Shown here one piece after another: positions 26,911-33,278 of a stretch of DNA of 64,000 nucleotides (the stretch's first letter is position 1; each line of letters opens with the position of its first letter). The notes under the pieces are model-generated. The model was not told the origin of the DNA. It ran no database searches and worked only from the letters and a program-made list of their open reading frames with translations. The position numbers were made by a program, and so were the translations under genes. Source of the DNA: Saprospiraceae bacterium (GTDB taxonomy: Bacteria > Bacteroidota > Bacteroidia > Chitinophagales > Saprospiraceae). The stretch covers positions 3,782,001 through 3,846,000 of the forward strand of contig JAWKLJ010000001.1 in assembly GCA_041392805.1 (NCBI GenBank). Reading direction: 5' to 3'.

Positions 26911-26974
26911 GTCGGTCAGTTTAATTTTTCATAATATTCAATTTAACAAAAACTTGGTCTACATAGGATTTTGG
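26911..26974 (-). pseudogene. Relic 3' tail of the TPR-like gene at 36298
   Basis: These 64 bases match 36288-36351 with about four differences, and the minus strand encodes PKSYVDQVFVKLNIMKN and a stop, nearly the same end as the protein at 36298-37305. No upstream part of that gene is present. The copy also runs straight through the point where the MITE at 36115-36287 is inserted in the other copy. Confidence 0.7.
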
Positions 26975-27010
26975 GTGATTAGATGCAGGTATCACTTATC
27001 GAAAACTTCT

Positions 27011-27097
27011 GATGTCTGCCGCTGATATGCCGCCTCCCCCAGCCGCTGCCGCATATAATCGGCCACTTCCTCATGATCCAGCCATTCCAGCTTGGGC
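27011..27097 (-). pseudogene. Relic 3' tail of the immunity-like gene at 30040
   Basis: An 87-bp stretch about 95% identical by eye to 30026-30112; the minus strand reads PKLEWLDHEEVADYMRQRLG, the end of the 104-aa protein at 30040-30354. It is cut abruptly at 27097, where a different repeat starts. Confidence 0.75.
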
Positions 27098-27163
27098 CTC
27101 TTTGGGAATCATTTACAGAATTAATTGGGTTTCTCTAATCTTACAACATTGCTGAATAGTTAC
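27098..27163. repeat. 66-bp dispersed repeat, copy 1
   Basis: Almost identical (two differences) to 32323-32388. It spans an upstream region and the first codons of the fragment at 32167-32337 on the minus strand. It lies exactly between the immunity-tail relic and the recombinase relic, so it marks recombination junctions. Confidence 0.8.
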
Positions 27164-27552
27164 AAAGACGGTAAAAATAAAAAAGACCACTACACCTTGT
27201 TGTCTAAACAATTTATCACTATTTTGAAGTAATATATTAAAATAGGATCCAAAGGACTGGCTATTTGAAGGGCAGATGGAGGGGCTAATACAGTGCGAGT
27301 AGTGTTCCAAATATATTTAGGGCAGCTGCTACAAAAGCAAATGTTGGGGAATTTGCAACGCTTCACACCCTTCGGCCTTCATTTGCGACGCACTTGTTGG
27401 AGTGCGGGGTTGATATTAGATACGAGCAAGAATTGCTGGGGCATAGCCAGCTAGAGACGATGGTGATTTATATGCCTGTGGCTCAAAATAGGTTGAGTTC
27501 GATCGTGAGTCCGTTGGAGCAAATAAGTGTAAAACTGGTGTATCCGCAATAG
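27164..27552 (+). pseudogene. Decayed Xer-type tyrosine recombinase, C-terminal part
   Basis: Reading across frameshifts gives KNKKDHYTLLSKQFITILK, a stop, DWLFEGQMEGLIQ, a frameshift near 27295, then SSVPNIFRAAATKANVGEF, LHTLRPSFATHLLECGVDI, RYEQELLGHSQLETMVIY and a stop at 27550-27552. These are the box II region of tyrosine recombinases: the Arg of HTLR, the second His of LLGHS and the nucleophile Tyr of MVIY remain, but the first catalytic His (LRHS) is Pro. The N-terminal half is missing. The segment between ITILK and WLFEGQ is short, so the extra patch of integron integrases (IntI) is absent; the parent was a Xer-like recombinase. It ends 21 bases before the first cassette boundary and points the same way as the cassettes. 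Confidence 0.75.
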
Positions 27553-27573
27553 GGAGGTGTGGATATACTATTG

Positions 27574-28426
27574 TTATGCTCAACTAAAAAAAATGAAAAT
27601 CAACCTCGTCATAATTAGTTTAATCTTCTTGATTTCGTGTAATGAAAATCAAAAAACGAATTGGTGCGAAGAAGGAAAAAAAGCAGCACGAGAAGAAATT
27701 GACAAAGAAGGATTAGTATTCATCAAATACTTAACTCTCGCAGGTGGTGCCGATAGATACGATAAAGAATTAGAAAAGCTTTTAAATAAGTCAAATATTA
27801 GATTCAAATATGAAGCTCACTCTTGTATTGAAATCGAAGGAGAAGGTAAAAAACATCATTGTTACGAAAATGCTCTAATTCAAGCAATTGAAGATAAATA
27901 TGGAAATGACTTCATAGAAAAGACTTCAAAACAAGCTGACGAAATCTTCGCAAATAAAGAAAACTATATTTATGAATATTTTGAATTGGATAAATCGCCT
28001 TATTTTTTAAATCCAAAAGGAGAAGAATATAGCGGCGAAGAATTAATAAAATATCTCAACAAATATCTTAAATATCCAAAGGAATATCAATTAGCCAAAA
28101 CAGTTGAAGAAAGACCATTTGTAGAATTGGTTTTCATTGTAGATAAAGAAGGAAAATCAAAGGATTTAAAAATTGGGGAATCAAATTTCCCAGAAGAAAA
28201 AGAAGAATTCAGAGAGTACTTCGAAAGAGAAGTATTGCAAATAATATCAAAAATTCCAAAATGGGAAGCTGGAACAATTCACGGTAAAAAAGTAGATTGT
28301 AAATTCACAAGAAGAATCCCTCTCGATTGGATAATATAAATAAAGAAAAAAGAAAGAAAGCTGAGCATAACAATGGCTAAAACGTTCATAGCCAGCAAAA
28401 GCTGGCTACGCCGTTTAGCCGGGCCG
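27574..28426 (+). mobile_element. Integron-like gene cassette 1
   Basis: Boundaries follow the integron model (cleavage between G and TT of the R' core). The left end has GTTATGC at 27573-27579, inside ATTGTTATGCTCA (27570-27582), which is the exact reverse complement of the left arm of the attC-like site ending the cassette (28362-28374). The right end is the G of the R' core at 28426. The cassette carries one gene, the TonB-C lipoprotein, in the + direction. The 13-base complementarity between the start and the far attC arm is what a formerly circular cassette should show. Confidence 0.65.
27593..28339 (+). CDS. Lipoprotein with TonB C-terminal-like domain (cassette gene)
   Basis: About 248 aa. 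ATG 27593 (MKINLVIISLIFLISC) is chosen because it starts a lipoprotein signal with lipobox LISC; the frame remains open 12 codons upstream into the recombination site, which is unlikely to be translated. The mature protein is rich in Lys and Glu. Residues 150-245 resemble the TonB C-terminal domain: YLNKYLKYPKEYQLAK, FVELVFIVDKEGKSKDLKIG and IISKIPKWEAGTIHGKKVD follow the family pattern YPxxAxxxxxxGxVxVxFxVxxxG and WxPGxxxGKxV. There is no TonB membrane helix, so it is not an energy transducer in the usual sense. It is AT-richer than the chromosomal genes, in line with transfer. Confidence 0.75.
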   Translation: MKINLVIISLIFLISCNENQKTNWCEEGKKAAREEIDKEGLVFIKYLTLAGGADRYDKELEKLLNKSNIRFKYEAHSCIEIEGEGKKHHCYENALIQAIEDKYGNDFIEKTSKQADEIFANKENYIYEYFELDKSPYFLNPKGEEYSGEELIKYLNKYLKYPKEYQLAKTVEERPFVELVFIVDKEGKSKDLKIGESNFPEEKEEFREYFEREVLQIISKIPKWEAGTIHGKKVDCKFTRRIPLDWII

Positions 28427-28432
28427 TTGGGC
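28365..28432 (+). other. attC-like recombination site 1
   Basis: A 68-bp site with integron attC architecture: R'' GCATAAC (28365-28371), L'' GGCTAAA (28375-28381), an inner perfect hairpin TAGCCAGC-AAAA-GCTGGCTA (28389-28408), L' TTTAGCC (28414-28420) and R' GTTGGGC (28426-28432), which fits the GTTRRRY consensus exactly. R'' and R' are not complementary to each other, because R' belongs to the next cassette. The body is nearly identical to site 2. Confidence 0.75.
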
Positions 28433-29079
28433 GTCACTAAGAAAAAAAATAAAAACCAAAATGGTAGAAGTTCAGAATCGGAGAAGAAAAATTGAGAACA
28501 TCAAAAAAGATTACCCAAATGCCGTAATTATTGATGTAACATCAAAAGGAGAAATACCAATGGTGAAATTTAGTCCGTTTTACCCAATTGGGAATATACC
28601 GATTCCATTTTCGCCAAATAAGTTTTCAGAATCTGTCGAAGGAATTTGGCAAGGATTAAAAGTTTTCGAAAATAATGATGTAGATGAATCGAAGTTTGGA
28701 ATTACATCAATGAAAGGATTGAAAAGAACTGTTCGAAAATTTGGAAAACCAAAAGGTCATAGAAAAGGAATAAACGGAAATGAATTACTTGATTACATAA
28801 CAGCGAGAAAATTGATTTATCTTCCAGCGTATAAATGGGTTTTAGATAATCAGTTAAAAGAAGAAATCAACGAACTGAAAAAGTTATCAAAAAGCGGAAC
28901 TCTAATTCTTTTGGATTACGAAATAAATGGAGAAATAGAGAATCCAAAAAAACCGTTGTCTCATGCTCAATTGATAAAAATGCGAATAGAAGAAAAATTA
29001 TAAAAAAGAAAGCGAACGCCCAACAATGGCTAAAACTTTCATAGCCAGCAAAAGCTGGCTACGCCGTTTAGCCGAGGCG
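28427..29079 (+). mobile_element. Integron-like gene cassette 2
   Basis: The cassette starts TTGGGCG (28427-28433), the exact reverse complement of CGCCCAA (29017-29023) at the left arm of its own attC-like site, and ends at the G of the R' core at 29079. In the circular form R' would read GTTGGGC and R'' GCCCAAC, a perfect pair. It holds the 180-aa gene and almost no other DNA, as real cassettes do. Confidence 0.7.
28461..29003 (+). CDS. Conserved protein of unknown function (cassette gene)
   Basis: A 180-aa soluble protein lying alone between two attC-like sites (cassette 2, 28427-29079). It belongs to a conserved family that I recall as DUF6939-like, a label from memory: IIDVTSKGEIPMVKFSPFYP, SVEGIWQGLKVFE, ITSMKGLKRTVRKFGKPKGH, LDYITARKLIYLPAYKWVLD and TLILLDYEINGEIENPKKPL are its conserved blocks. 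The many invariant Lys, Arg, Asp and Trp residues suggest an enzyme or nucleotide-binding fold, but no function is known to me. Low GC and the isolated position fit horizontal gain as a cassette. The start has no other in-frame ATG nearby upstream. Confidence 0.75.
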   Translation: MVEVQNRRRKIENIKKDYPNAVIIDVTSKGEIPMVKFSPFYPIGNIPIPFSPNKFSESVEGIWQGLKVFENNDVDESKFGITSMKGLKRTVRKFGKPKGHRKGINGNELLDYITARKLIYLPAYKWVLDNQLKEEINELKKLSKSGTLILLDYEINGEIENPKKPLSHAQLIKMRIEEKL

Positions 29080-29085
29080 TTGGCA
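29018..29085 (+). other. attC-like recombination site 2
   Basis: R'' GCCCAAC (29018-29024), L'' GGCTAAA (29028-29034), inner hairpin TAGCCAGC-AAAA-GCTGGCTA (29042-29061), L' TTTAGCC (29067-29073) and core GTT at 29079-29081. About 57 of 61 positions agree with site 1. The bases after the core (TTGGCAAC) belong to whatever was integrated next; I did not find the matching GTTGCCAA-type arm downstream, so the last element's right boundary is lost. Confidence 0.75.
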
Positions 29086-29295
29086 ACAATTGGGTCGGCT
29101 CCTGGGCAAAGACGCGAAAGCCAACAAGACGAGCTGACTGAAAATCAAAATACAATTCGGACTCTTCTCCTCAGACGGTTGAGAAAAAAATTAAAACAAA
29201 AAGACGTATTAAAAATGCTATTCGCGGACAATTCGCAACCGTGGGACTCATTTTTAACCCGCTGACAGTTTATACTATTATCTAAAACTTTAAAC

Positions 29296-29976
29296 TTGAC
29301 AATGAAATACAAAATTCCTTCAATCACAGTAATAGGACTAGTTCTTGCTTTCTTTGGAGCTCCACTACTCATCTTCGTTTTTAACCAATTTACCAAAGAC
29401 ATTCAATTGACTAACGAAATGGTTGTTGTCAGGGAATTGGCTCTTTTCTTTTTAACTGGGTTACTTTTACTCCTTATTATTAAAGGGGAAAAGCTTAGCC
29501 TTGATTCTATAGGCCTTCACAATAAACATTGGGGCAAATCACTTGTGTTGGCTTTACTTATTATGATTTCGACCATCGCACTATTAGCTGGAATATTGGG
29601 TGTCTTCCAGCTTTTGGGTATTTCATTTGGCTCTGGGGGAGAAAGCAATCGTTACGAAAATATATCATTAACAGTCCTAACGTTAATGATGTTTCGTGCC
29701 GGTGTAATTGAGGAAATCTGCTATAGAGGATTCATTATGGAGCGATTGGAAAAGTATACAGGCAATCGTCTTATTTATCTTTATCTTCCTGCTTTAATCT
29801 TTGGTTTAATTCATTACCGCCAAGGAGTTGGAGGAATAATTATTGCAACTGCGGCTGGTTTACTTCTAGCACTTTTTTATGATAAAAAACGAGATTTAAA
29901 AGCGAACATTATTGCTCATTTCTCAGTAGACTTAATACCGAATGTCCTTATCCCTTTGATTTCAGAGGCGAGCTAG
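29296..29976 (+). CDS. CPBP-family intramembrane metalloprotease
   Basis: A 226-aa membrane protein with the CAAX protease/bacteriocin-processing (CPBP, ABI) signature: the Glu-Glu motif in FRAGVIEEICYRGFIMERL (EExxxR), a second motif in LPALIFGLIHYRQG with the conserved His, and a third in HFSVDLIPNVLIPL. Helices precede and follow. CPBP members process prenylated proteins, confer bacteriocin self-immunity or act in regulated proteolysis. It follows attC-like site 2 by 210 bp and may be part of a third cassette. A hydrophobic first helix (ITVIGLVLAFFGAPLLIFVF) starts at residue 7. Confidence 0.82.
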   Translation: MTMKYKIPSITVIGLVLAFFGAPLLIFVFNQFTKDIQLTNEMVVVRELALFFLTGLLLLLIIKGEKLSLDSIGLHNKHWGKSLVLALLIMISTIALLAGILGVFQLLGISFGSGGESNRYENISLTVLTLMMFRAGVIEEICYRGFIMERLEKYTGNRLIYLYLPALIFGLIHYRQGVGGIIIATAAGLLLALFYDKKRDLKANIIAHFSVDLIPNVLIPLISEAS

Positions 29977-30039
29977 CAAAAATACGAAACGATTAGCAAA
30001 CGATTGAGGGCAAGGTTCGAGTTCTGATGGCCGCCGCTG

Positions 30040-30354
30040 CTATGCCGCCTCCCCCAGCCGCTGCCGCATATAATCGGCCACTTCCTCATGCTCCAGCCAT
30101 TCCAGCTTGGGCAGGTGGTCGAAGACGGCCCTGGTCATCATGGGGACAGCATTGCCTTTTAAGACTTCTTCGTAAGGCAGGACAAGCCATAGAAAACTGT
30201 CGCCCCGGTCCTCCCAGATGTCCGTTTCCTTTTCGAAAGGATGGGCGACGAAGGTTACGTAGATATTGTCGAATTTTCCTCTTAGGTTATCATTAAAAAA
30301 ATCAATATCTACAAAAATGTCTGTTTTTAAATCTACTTTGCTATTGAATTTCAT
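30040..30354 (-). CDS. Probable immunity protein of a toxin tip
   Basis: A 104-aa acidic, aromatic-rich protein (WEDRGDSFLWLVLPYEEVLK; HLPKLEWLEHEEVADYMRQR). It starts one base after the stop of the toxin-like frame at 30356, in the same direction, the usual arrangement of a polymorphic-toxin C-terminus and its immunity gene. I do not recognise the family; the immunity role comes from position alone. Its last 29 codons and some following sequence recur as a relic at 27011-27097, as is typical of toxin-immunity loci that collect displaced modules. Confidence 0.5.
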   Translation of the reverse strand: MKFNSKVDLKTDIFVDIDFFNDNLRGKFDNIYVTFVAHPFEKETDIWEDRGDSFLWLVLPYEEVLKGNAVPMMTRAVFDHLPKLEWLEHEEVADYMRQRLGEAA

Positions 30355-30355
30355 G

Positions 30356-30742
30356 TTATCTTAATTTTGTCCCATTGCCAGGAGGAATAGCTATTCTTCT
30401 CGATTTTTGTCGCCGTAAATTTTCAGGCAATATTGGATAGTTTCCAATTAGAAGAATTTCTTTAACTTCCATTTCGGTTTTATTACCATAATCAATCATC
30501 GTATATTCTAGTTGCCATCTTGCCAATTCTCCTCTACTATATCTTCCATTTGGATACATAGTTATGCCATATTTATAAACTTCCCTTTTATATAAAAAGA
30601 ACTTTCCCTTACTGGCACAATACCCCAATAAACCCTCCCAAAGAGTGTTGTTTTGACAACTCCATAGTTGTTTTTTTTTCGTATGTGTAAGTTGAAATTT
30701 CAGGTAAGTAATAAAGAGGTTGCCATTTGAAATCCTTCGCAA
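30356..30742 (-). CDS. Orphan polymorphic-toxin C-terminal domain (URI/GIY-YIG-like)
   Basis: A 128-codon frame whose C-terminal 85 residues look like the tip of a secreted polymorphic toxin: KREVYKYGITMYPNGRYSRG resembles the YKxGxTxxPxxRYS core of URI/GIY-YIG nuclease toxins, followed by LEYTMIDYGNKTEMEVKE and a C-terminal IPPGNG, a common ending of Bacteroidota Rhs-type toxin tips. There is no signal, Rhs or delivery region; the frame opens at a TTG that is probably not a true start, and a run of nine A's (minus strand, 30671-30679) could hide a frameshift. It is therefore a detached tip or remnant. The product would attack nucleic acid if delivered; this is inference. Confidence 0.55.
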   Translation of the reverse strand: MRRISNGNLFITYLKFQLTHTKKKQLWSCQNNTLWEGLLGYCASKGKFFLYKREVYKYGITMYPNGRYSRGELARWQLEYTMIDYGNKTEMEVKEILLIGNYPILPENLRRQKSRRIAIPPGNGTKLR

Positions 30743-30975
30743 CAGCTAATGGCTTAACATGTACTTACCCTTGGGAGGTGATACCTGAGATTTGGTACCG
30801 GCGGCAAGATAAATGGATTTTGGGAATATGGCAAGGGGGCAGGCTTATTTGGAGGTCGCCCTTTATTCACGGCCTATGGTGTTCATTTTAGTATTTTGGT
30901 TCTCTGACAATTTTTGTGGTCTAGTCAGCTGAAAGCCTTGATCATCGTGTCGGCTTCCCCTAAATTAGGACCACT

Positions 30976-31824
30976 TTAAGCAGTATTTTTCACTATATTT
31001 TCAAAGTTCCATTGGACAAACAAATCAGGCGATAAAAACCCGATGCCCTCATGCGGCCGGTAGGGATTGTACTCTATGATCCATTCATCTAAATGTTGGC
31101 GGACTTCCTCCAGGTCTTCAAACCAGTATCGATCTAGTACCTCTCTTCGGATCGTTCCATTCAGCCTTTCGACGAATCCGTTCTGGGTTGGTTTTCCTGC
31201 TTGGATAAAAACCAGCTCTACATTGTTTTTTTCAGCCCATTTAGCCAAGGGTTTGGCGATAAATTCCGGCCCGTTATCTACCCGCAACTTTTTGGGTGGA
31301 TCTCGATATTCCAATATCTGGTTCAGTATTCTCACGACTCGCTTGGAAGAAATCGAAGTATCTGGGGTGGCCGCCAGTGCCTCCCGGCTGCAATCATCCA
31401 TTAAATTCAGTACCCGAAAAGAGTAGCCGTTAGCCAAGGCGTCACTCACAAAATCCATCGACCACGTATCGTTTAGTTCAGCTGGAACCTTCAGTGGTTG
31501 TTTTTTCCGTTTAGGCAGCTTTCTCTTTGGTTTCCGCCGCATATTCAGCTTCAAGTCCGTATAAACCCGGTAAACGGGCTTATGATTCCATTTGTAGTTC
31601 ATCAAGCGCAGACGATAATACAGCAGCCAAAAACCATAATGAGGAAACTGGCCAGCCCATTTGTCTAAAACCTGCCGGATCTGCTCGTCCCGCCGATTTT
31701 TAGGATGAGCTTCATAATAATACATCGATCTGGGTAACTTGATCAGTTTACAAGCCTGACGAATACTAATACCATGACCTTTATTCAAATGTCTGACCGC
31801 TTCCCGTTTTTCGTCAGGCCCCAA
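30976..31824 (-). CDS. IS3-family transposase OrfB (integrase catalytic part)
   Basis: A 282-aa product with an HTH_21 region (SIRQACKLIKLPRSMYYYE) followed by the rve/DDE core: D in WSMDFVSDALANGYSF, D in LRVDNGPEFIAKPLAKW and E in KPTQNGFVERLNGTIRREVL. It overlaps orfA by 40 bp in the -1 frame, and is normally made as an OrfAB fusion by frameshifting at the A7G run at 31827-31834. The separate start shown is nominal. Confidence 0.92.
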   Translation of the reverse strand: MGPDEKREAVRHLNKGHGISIRQACKLIKLPRSMYYYEAHPKNRRDEQIRQVLDKWAGQFPHYGFWLLYYRLRLMNYKWNHKPVYRVYTDLKLNMRRKPKRKLPKRKKQPLKVPAELNDTWSMDFVSDALANGYSFRVLNLMDDCSREALAATPDTSISSKRVVRILNQILEYRDPPKKLRVDNGPEFIAKPLAKWAEKNNVELVFIQAGKPTQNGFVERLNGTIRREVLDRYWFEDLEEVRQHLDEWIIEYNPYRPHEGIGFLSPDLFVQWNFENIVKNTA

Positions 31825-32087
31825 GGCTTTTTTTCCAGTACATCTTTTAAGGCGTCATGCTCCAGGCTTAAATTGGCATATAGCTTTTTCAATCGACTAT
31901 TCTCTTCCTCTAATTCCTTAATCCGATTCAGTTCATTGACACTCATACCCCCATACTTGGATTTCCAACTATAGAACGTGCCTTCACTAATTTCATGCTT
32001 GCGCGCAATTTCCTTCACGGATATGCCCGATTCCTGCTCCTGCAGGATCTTGATGATTTGTGACTCGGTGAATCTCGATCTTTTCAT
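31785..32087 (-). CDS. IS3-family transposase OrfA
   Basis: A 100-aa helix-turn-helix protein (KRSRFTESQIIKILQEQESG, EIARKHEISEGTFYSWKSKY) with a C-terminal leucine-zipper-like coiled coil (LEEENSRLKKLYANLSLEHD) for multimerisation. It binds the IS ends. The GGMSVNELNRIKELEEEN stretch is typical of the IS407/IS511 group. The frameshift site for OrfAB lies near its end. Confidence 0.92.
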   Translation of the reverse strand: MKRSRFTESQIIKILQEQESGISVKEIARKHEISEGTFYSWKSKYGGMSVNELNRIKELEEENSRLKKLYANLSLEHDALKDVLEKKPWGLTKNGKRSDI

Positions 32088-32166
32088 CGGCTTCTTTTTT
32101 TAAAGTTAGGAAAAAATTTAATTTTTGTTTGGTCCTAACTTCGGGGAAGTCGACAATCGCTCTTTA

Positions 32167-32337
32167 TCAATCGCTTATGATCTTCGTTTTAAGCTGACCA
32201 CAAAAATTGTCAGAGAAGGAGTATTTTTTACCTCCAAACATGCTTTTACCTTCATAAAACGAAATGATCGGGCGAATTAATATTCGATATTTTTCTGGTA
32301 ATGAATTTAACAGGTCTTGTATCTCTTTGGGAAGCAT
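32167..32337 (-). pseudogene. Truncated unknown gene, 5' part
   Basis: A 56-codon frame beginning MLPKEIQDLLNSLPEKYRIL and IRPIISFYEGKSMFGGKKYS, ending where it runs into the palindromic element. I do not recognise the protein. Its upstream region and first codons are the 66-bp repeat that also occurs at 27098-27163. It looks like the N-terminus of a gene cut by insertion of the palindromic element. Confidence 0.4.
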
Positions 32338-32388
32338 TTACAGAATTAATTGGGTTTCTCTAATTTTACAACATTGCTGAATAGTTAC
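32323..32388. repeat. 66-bp dispersed repeat, copy 2
   Basis: Second copy of the sequence at 27098-27163 (two differences). Here it is the native 5' end and upstream region of the fragment at 32167-32337. The remaining bases to 32480 hold nothing recognisable. Confidence 0.8.
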
Positions 32389-32480
32389 CTCACTTTTACT
32401 AATTTCCAGCAGGGCATACAATTATGTGTCCATCGTCAGCCATTTTTTAGTGTTGGATTTTATTGCGAATTATCATATGG

Positions 32481-33272
32481 TTAAGGATTGCTTGACTTTA
32501 TCAAATCCTCCATTTCATAATAAACGATGGCCTTTTGCTTGAGAGGATTGGTGCTCCACTCTGTCCATTCTCCCGAATAGGGATTATAACCACACTTAAG
32601 CGGCTTGCTGTATTCGTCTTCTGGGTCTTCTAGGTAAGCACGGCAGTCGGTACAGATGTAACGGAACTCACAATCACGGCAGACACTAGTTTGATCTTTG
32701 GTGATGTTCCAATATTTCTTAAATTCGGGATGTTCCAAAGCATCTTTCAATGTAGTATCTTTGATATTACCAAAAGATTGGGACATGGAAGGGCAGTTTT
32801 TGATATTGCCGTCTATATCGATGGAAATTTTTCGGTTGAGGCAGGTGTTATGGTTTTGAGACTCAGTGAACATCTTCCTGTTAATTGAAAAATATTGGTG
32901 CGATACAAGACCGCAATGCCTCGAATCGCTGATTCCATTCACAGAACTGAATATATTGAATTTTGGAGAAGAAAATAGTTGCTTTGATTCCTCTGTTGAA
33001 TGTAATATTATAGACCTTATCCTCACATGCTTTTTCCCAATATCCTCAAGTGAATGCAATTCGATACTTTTACTTTTCTTGATCAGCAATTCGATACCTT
33101 CAACTCTACTATTGGAAAAAGAAGCTACAACTTCCTCTATAAAAGTGATACTAATTTCATTGTATGATCGAATTTGAAGATATTTGCATCCTAGTTCTTC
33201 AAGTTCTAATGCTAGTTTCCTGTATAAATTAATCGAAAAGGGAATAGCAATATCAATAATTGCATTACTAAC
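32481..33272 (-). pseudogene. gwsS: SPASM peptide maturase, C-terminal piece (split by IS4 element)
   Basis: C-terminal 263 residues of a grasp-with-spasm SPASM-domain maturase (TIGR04193-type). It includes HNTCLNRKISIDIDGNIKNC and the SPASM cysteines in VCRDCEFRYICTDCRAY, then GYNPYSGEWTEWSTNPLKQK, the family's characteristic end. Reading from VSNAIIDIAIPF continues exactly in frame from the N-terminal piece at 34597-34899 once the insertion and one TAAATT copy are removed. In the present state this piece has no proper start (an internal ATG frame opens at 33281 across the IS boundary), so the maturase is inactivated. Confidence 0.85.
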
Positions 33273-33278
33273 TAAATT

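Larger units (their letters stand above)
30948..32155 (-). mobile_element. IS3-family insertion sequence (IS407-like), complete
   Basis: A 1208-bp element with 26-bp imperfect ends: TGTCGGCTTCCCC at 30948 and, inverted, TGTCGACTTCCCC ending at 32155, followed on both ends by a TTAGGACCA block (23 of 26 matching). It is flanked by ATCG on both sides (30944-30947 and 32156-32159), the 4-bp duplication typical of the IS407 group. OrfA and OrfB are intact and overlap with a slippery A7G, so the element may be active. Confidence 0.9.
30900..32217. repeat. Palindromic (MITE-like) element split by the IS3-family insertion
   Basis: A perfect 22-bp inverted repeat lies at 30900-30921 (starting TTCTCTGACAATTTTTGTGG) and 32196-32217. 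The sequences just inside (GTCAGCT...GATCAT on both arms) pair further. Taking out the IS3-family element (30948-32155) and one copy of its duplicated target leaves about 106 bp of long imperfect palindrome, the size of a small non-autonomous element. Outside its left end, 30743-30899 holds no gene that I can support. Confidence 0.6.

Noticed and set aside
29119..29124. GCCAAC as a possible arm for a third cassette
   Set aside because: Only 38 bases after the cassette start, far too close, and no L''/hairpin/L' structure follows it.
29026..29265. 79-codon frame starting inside attC-like site 2
   Set aside because: Its first third is the recombination site itself and the rest has no protein-like pattern; the CPBP gene is the real coding region here.
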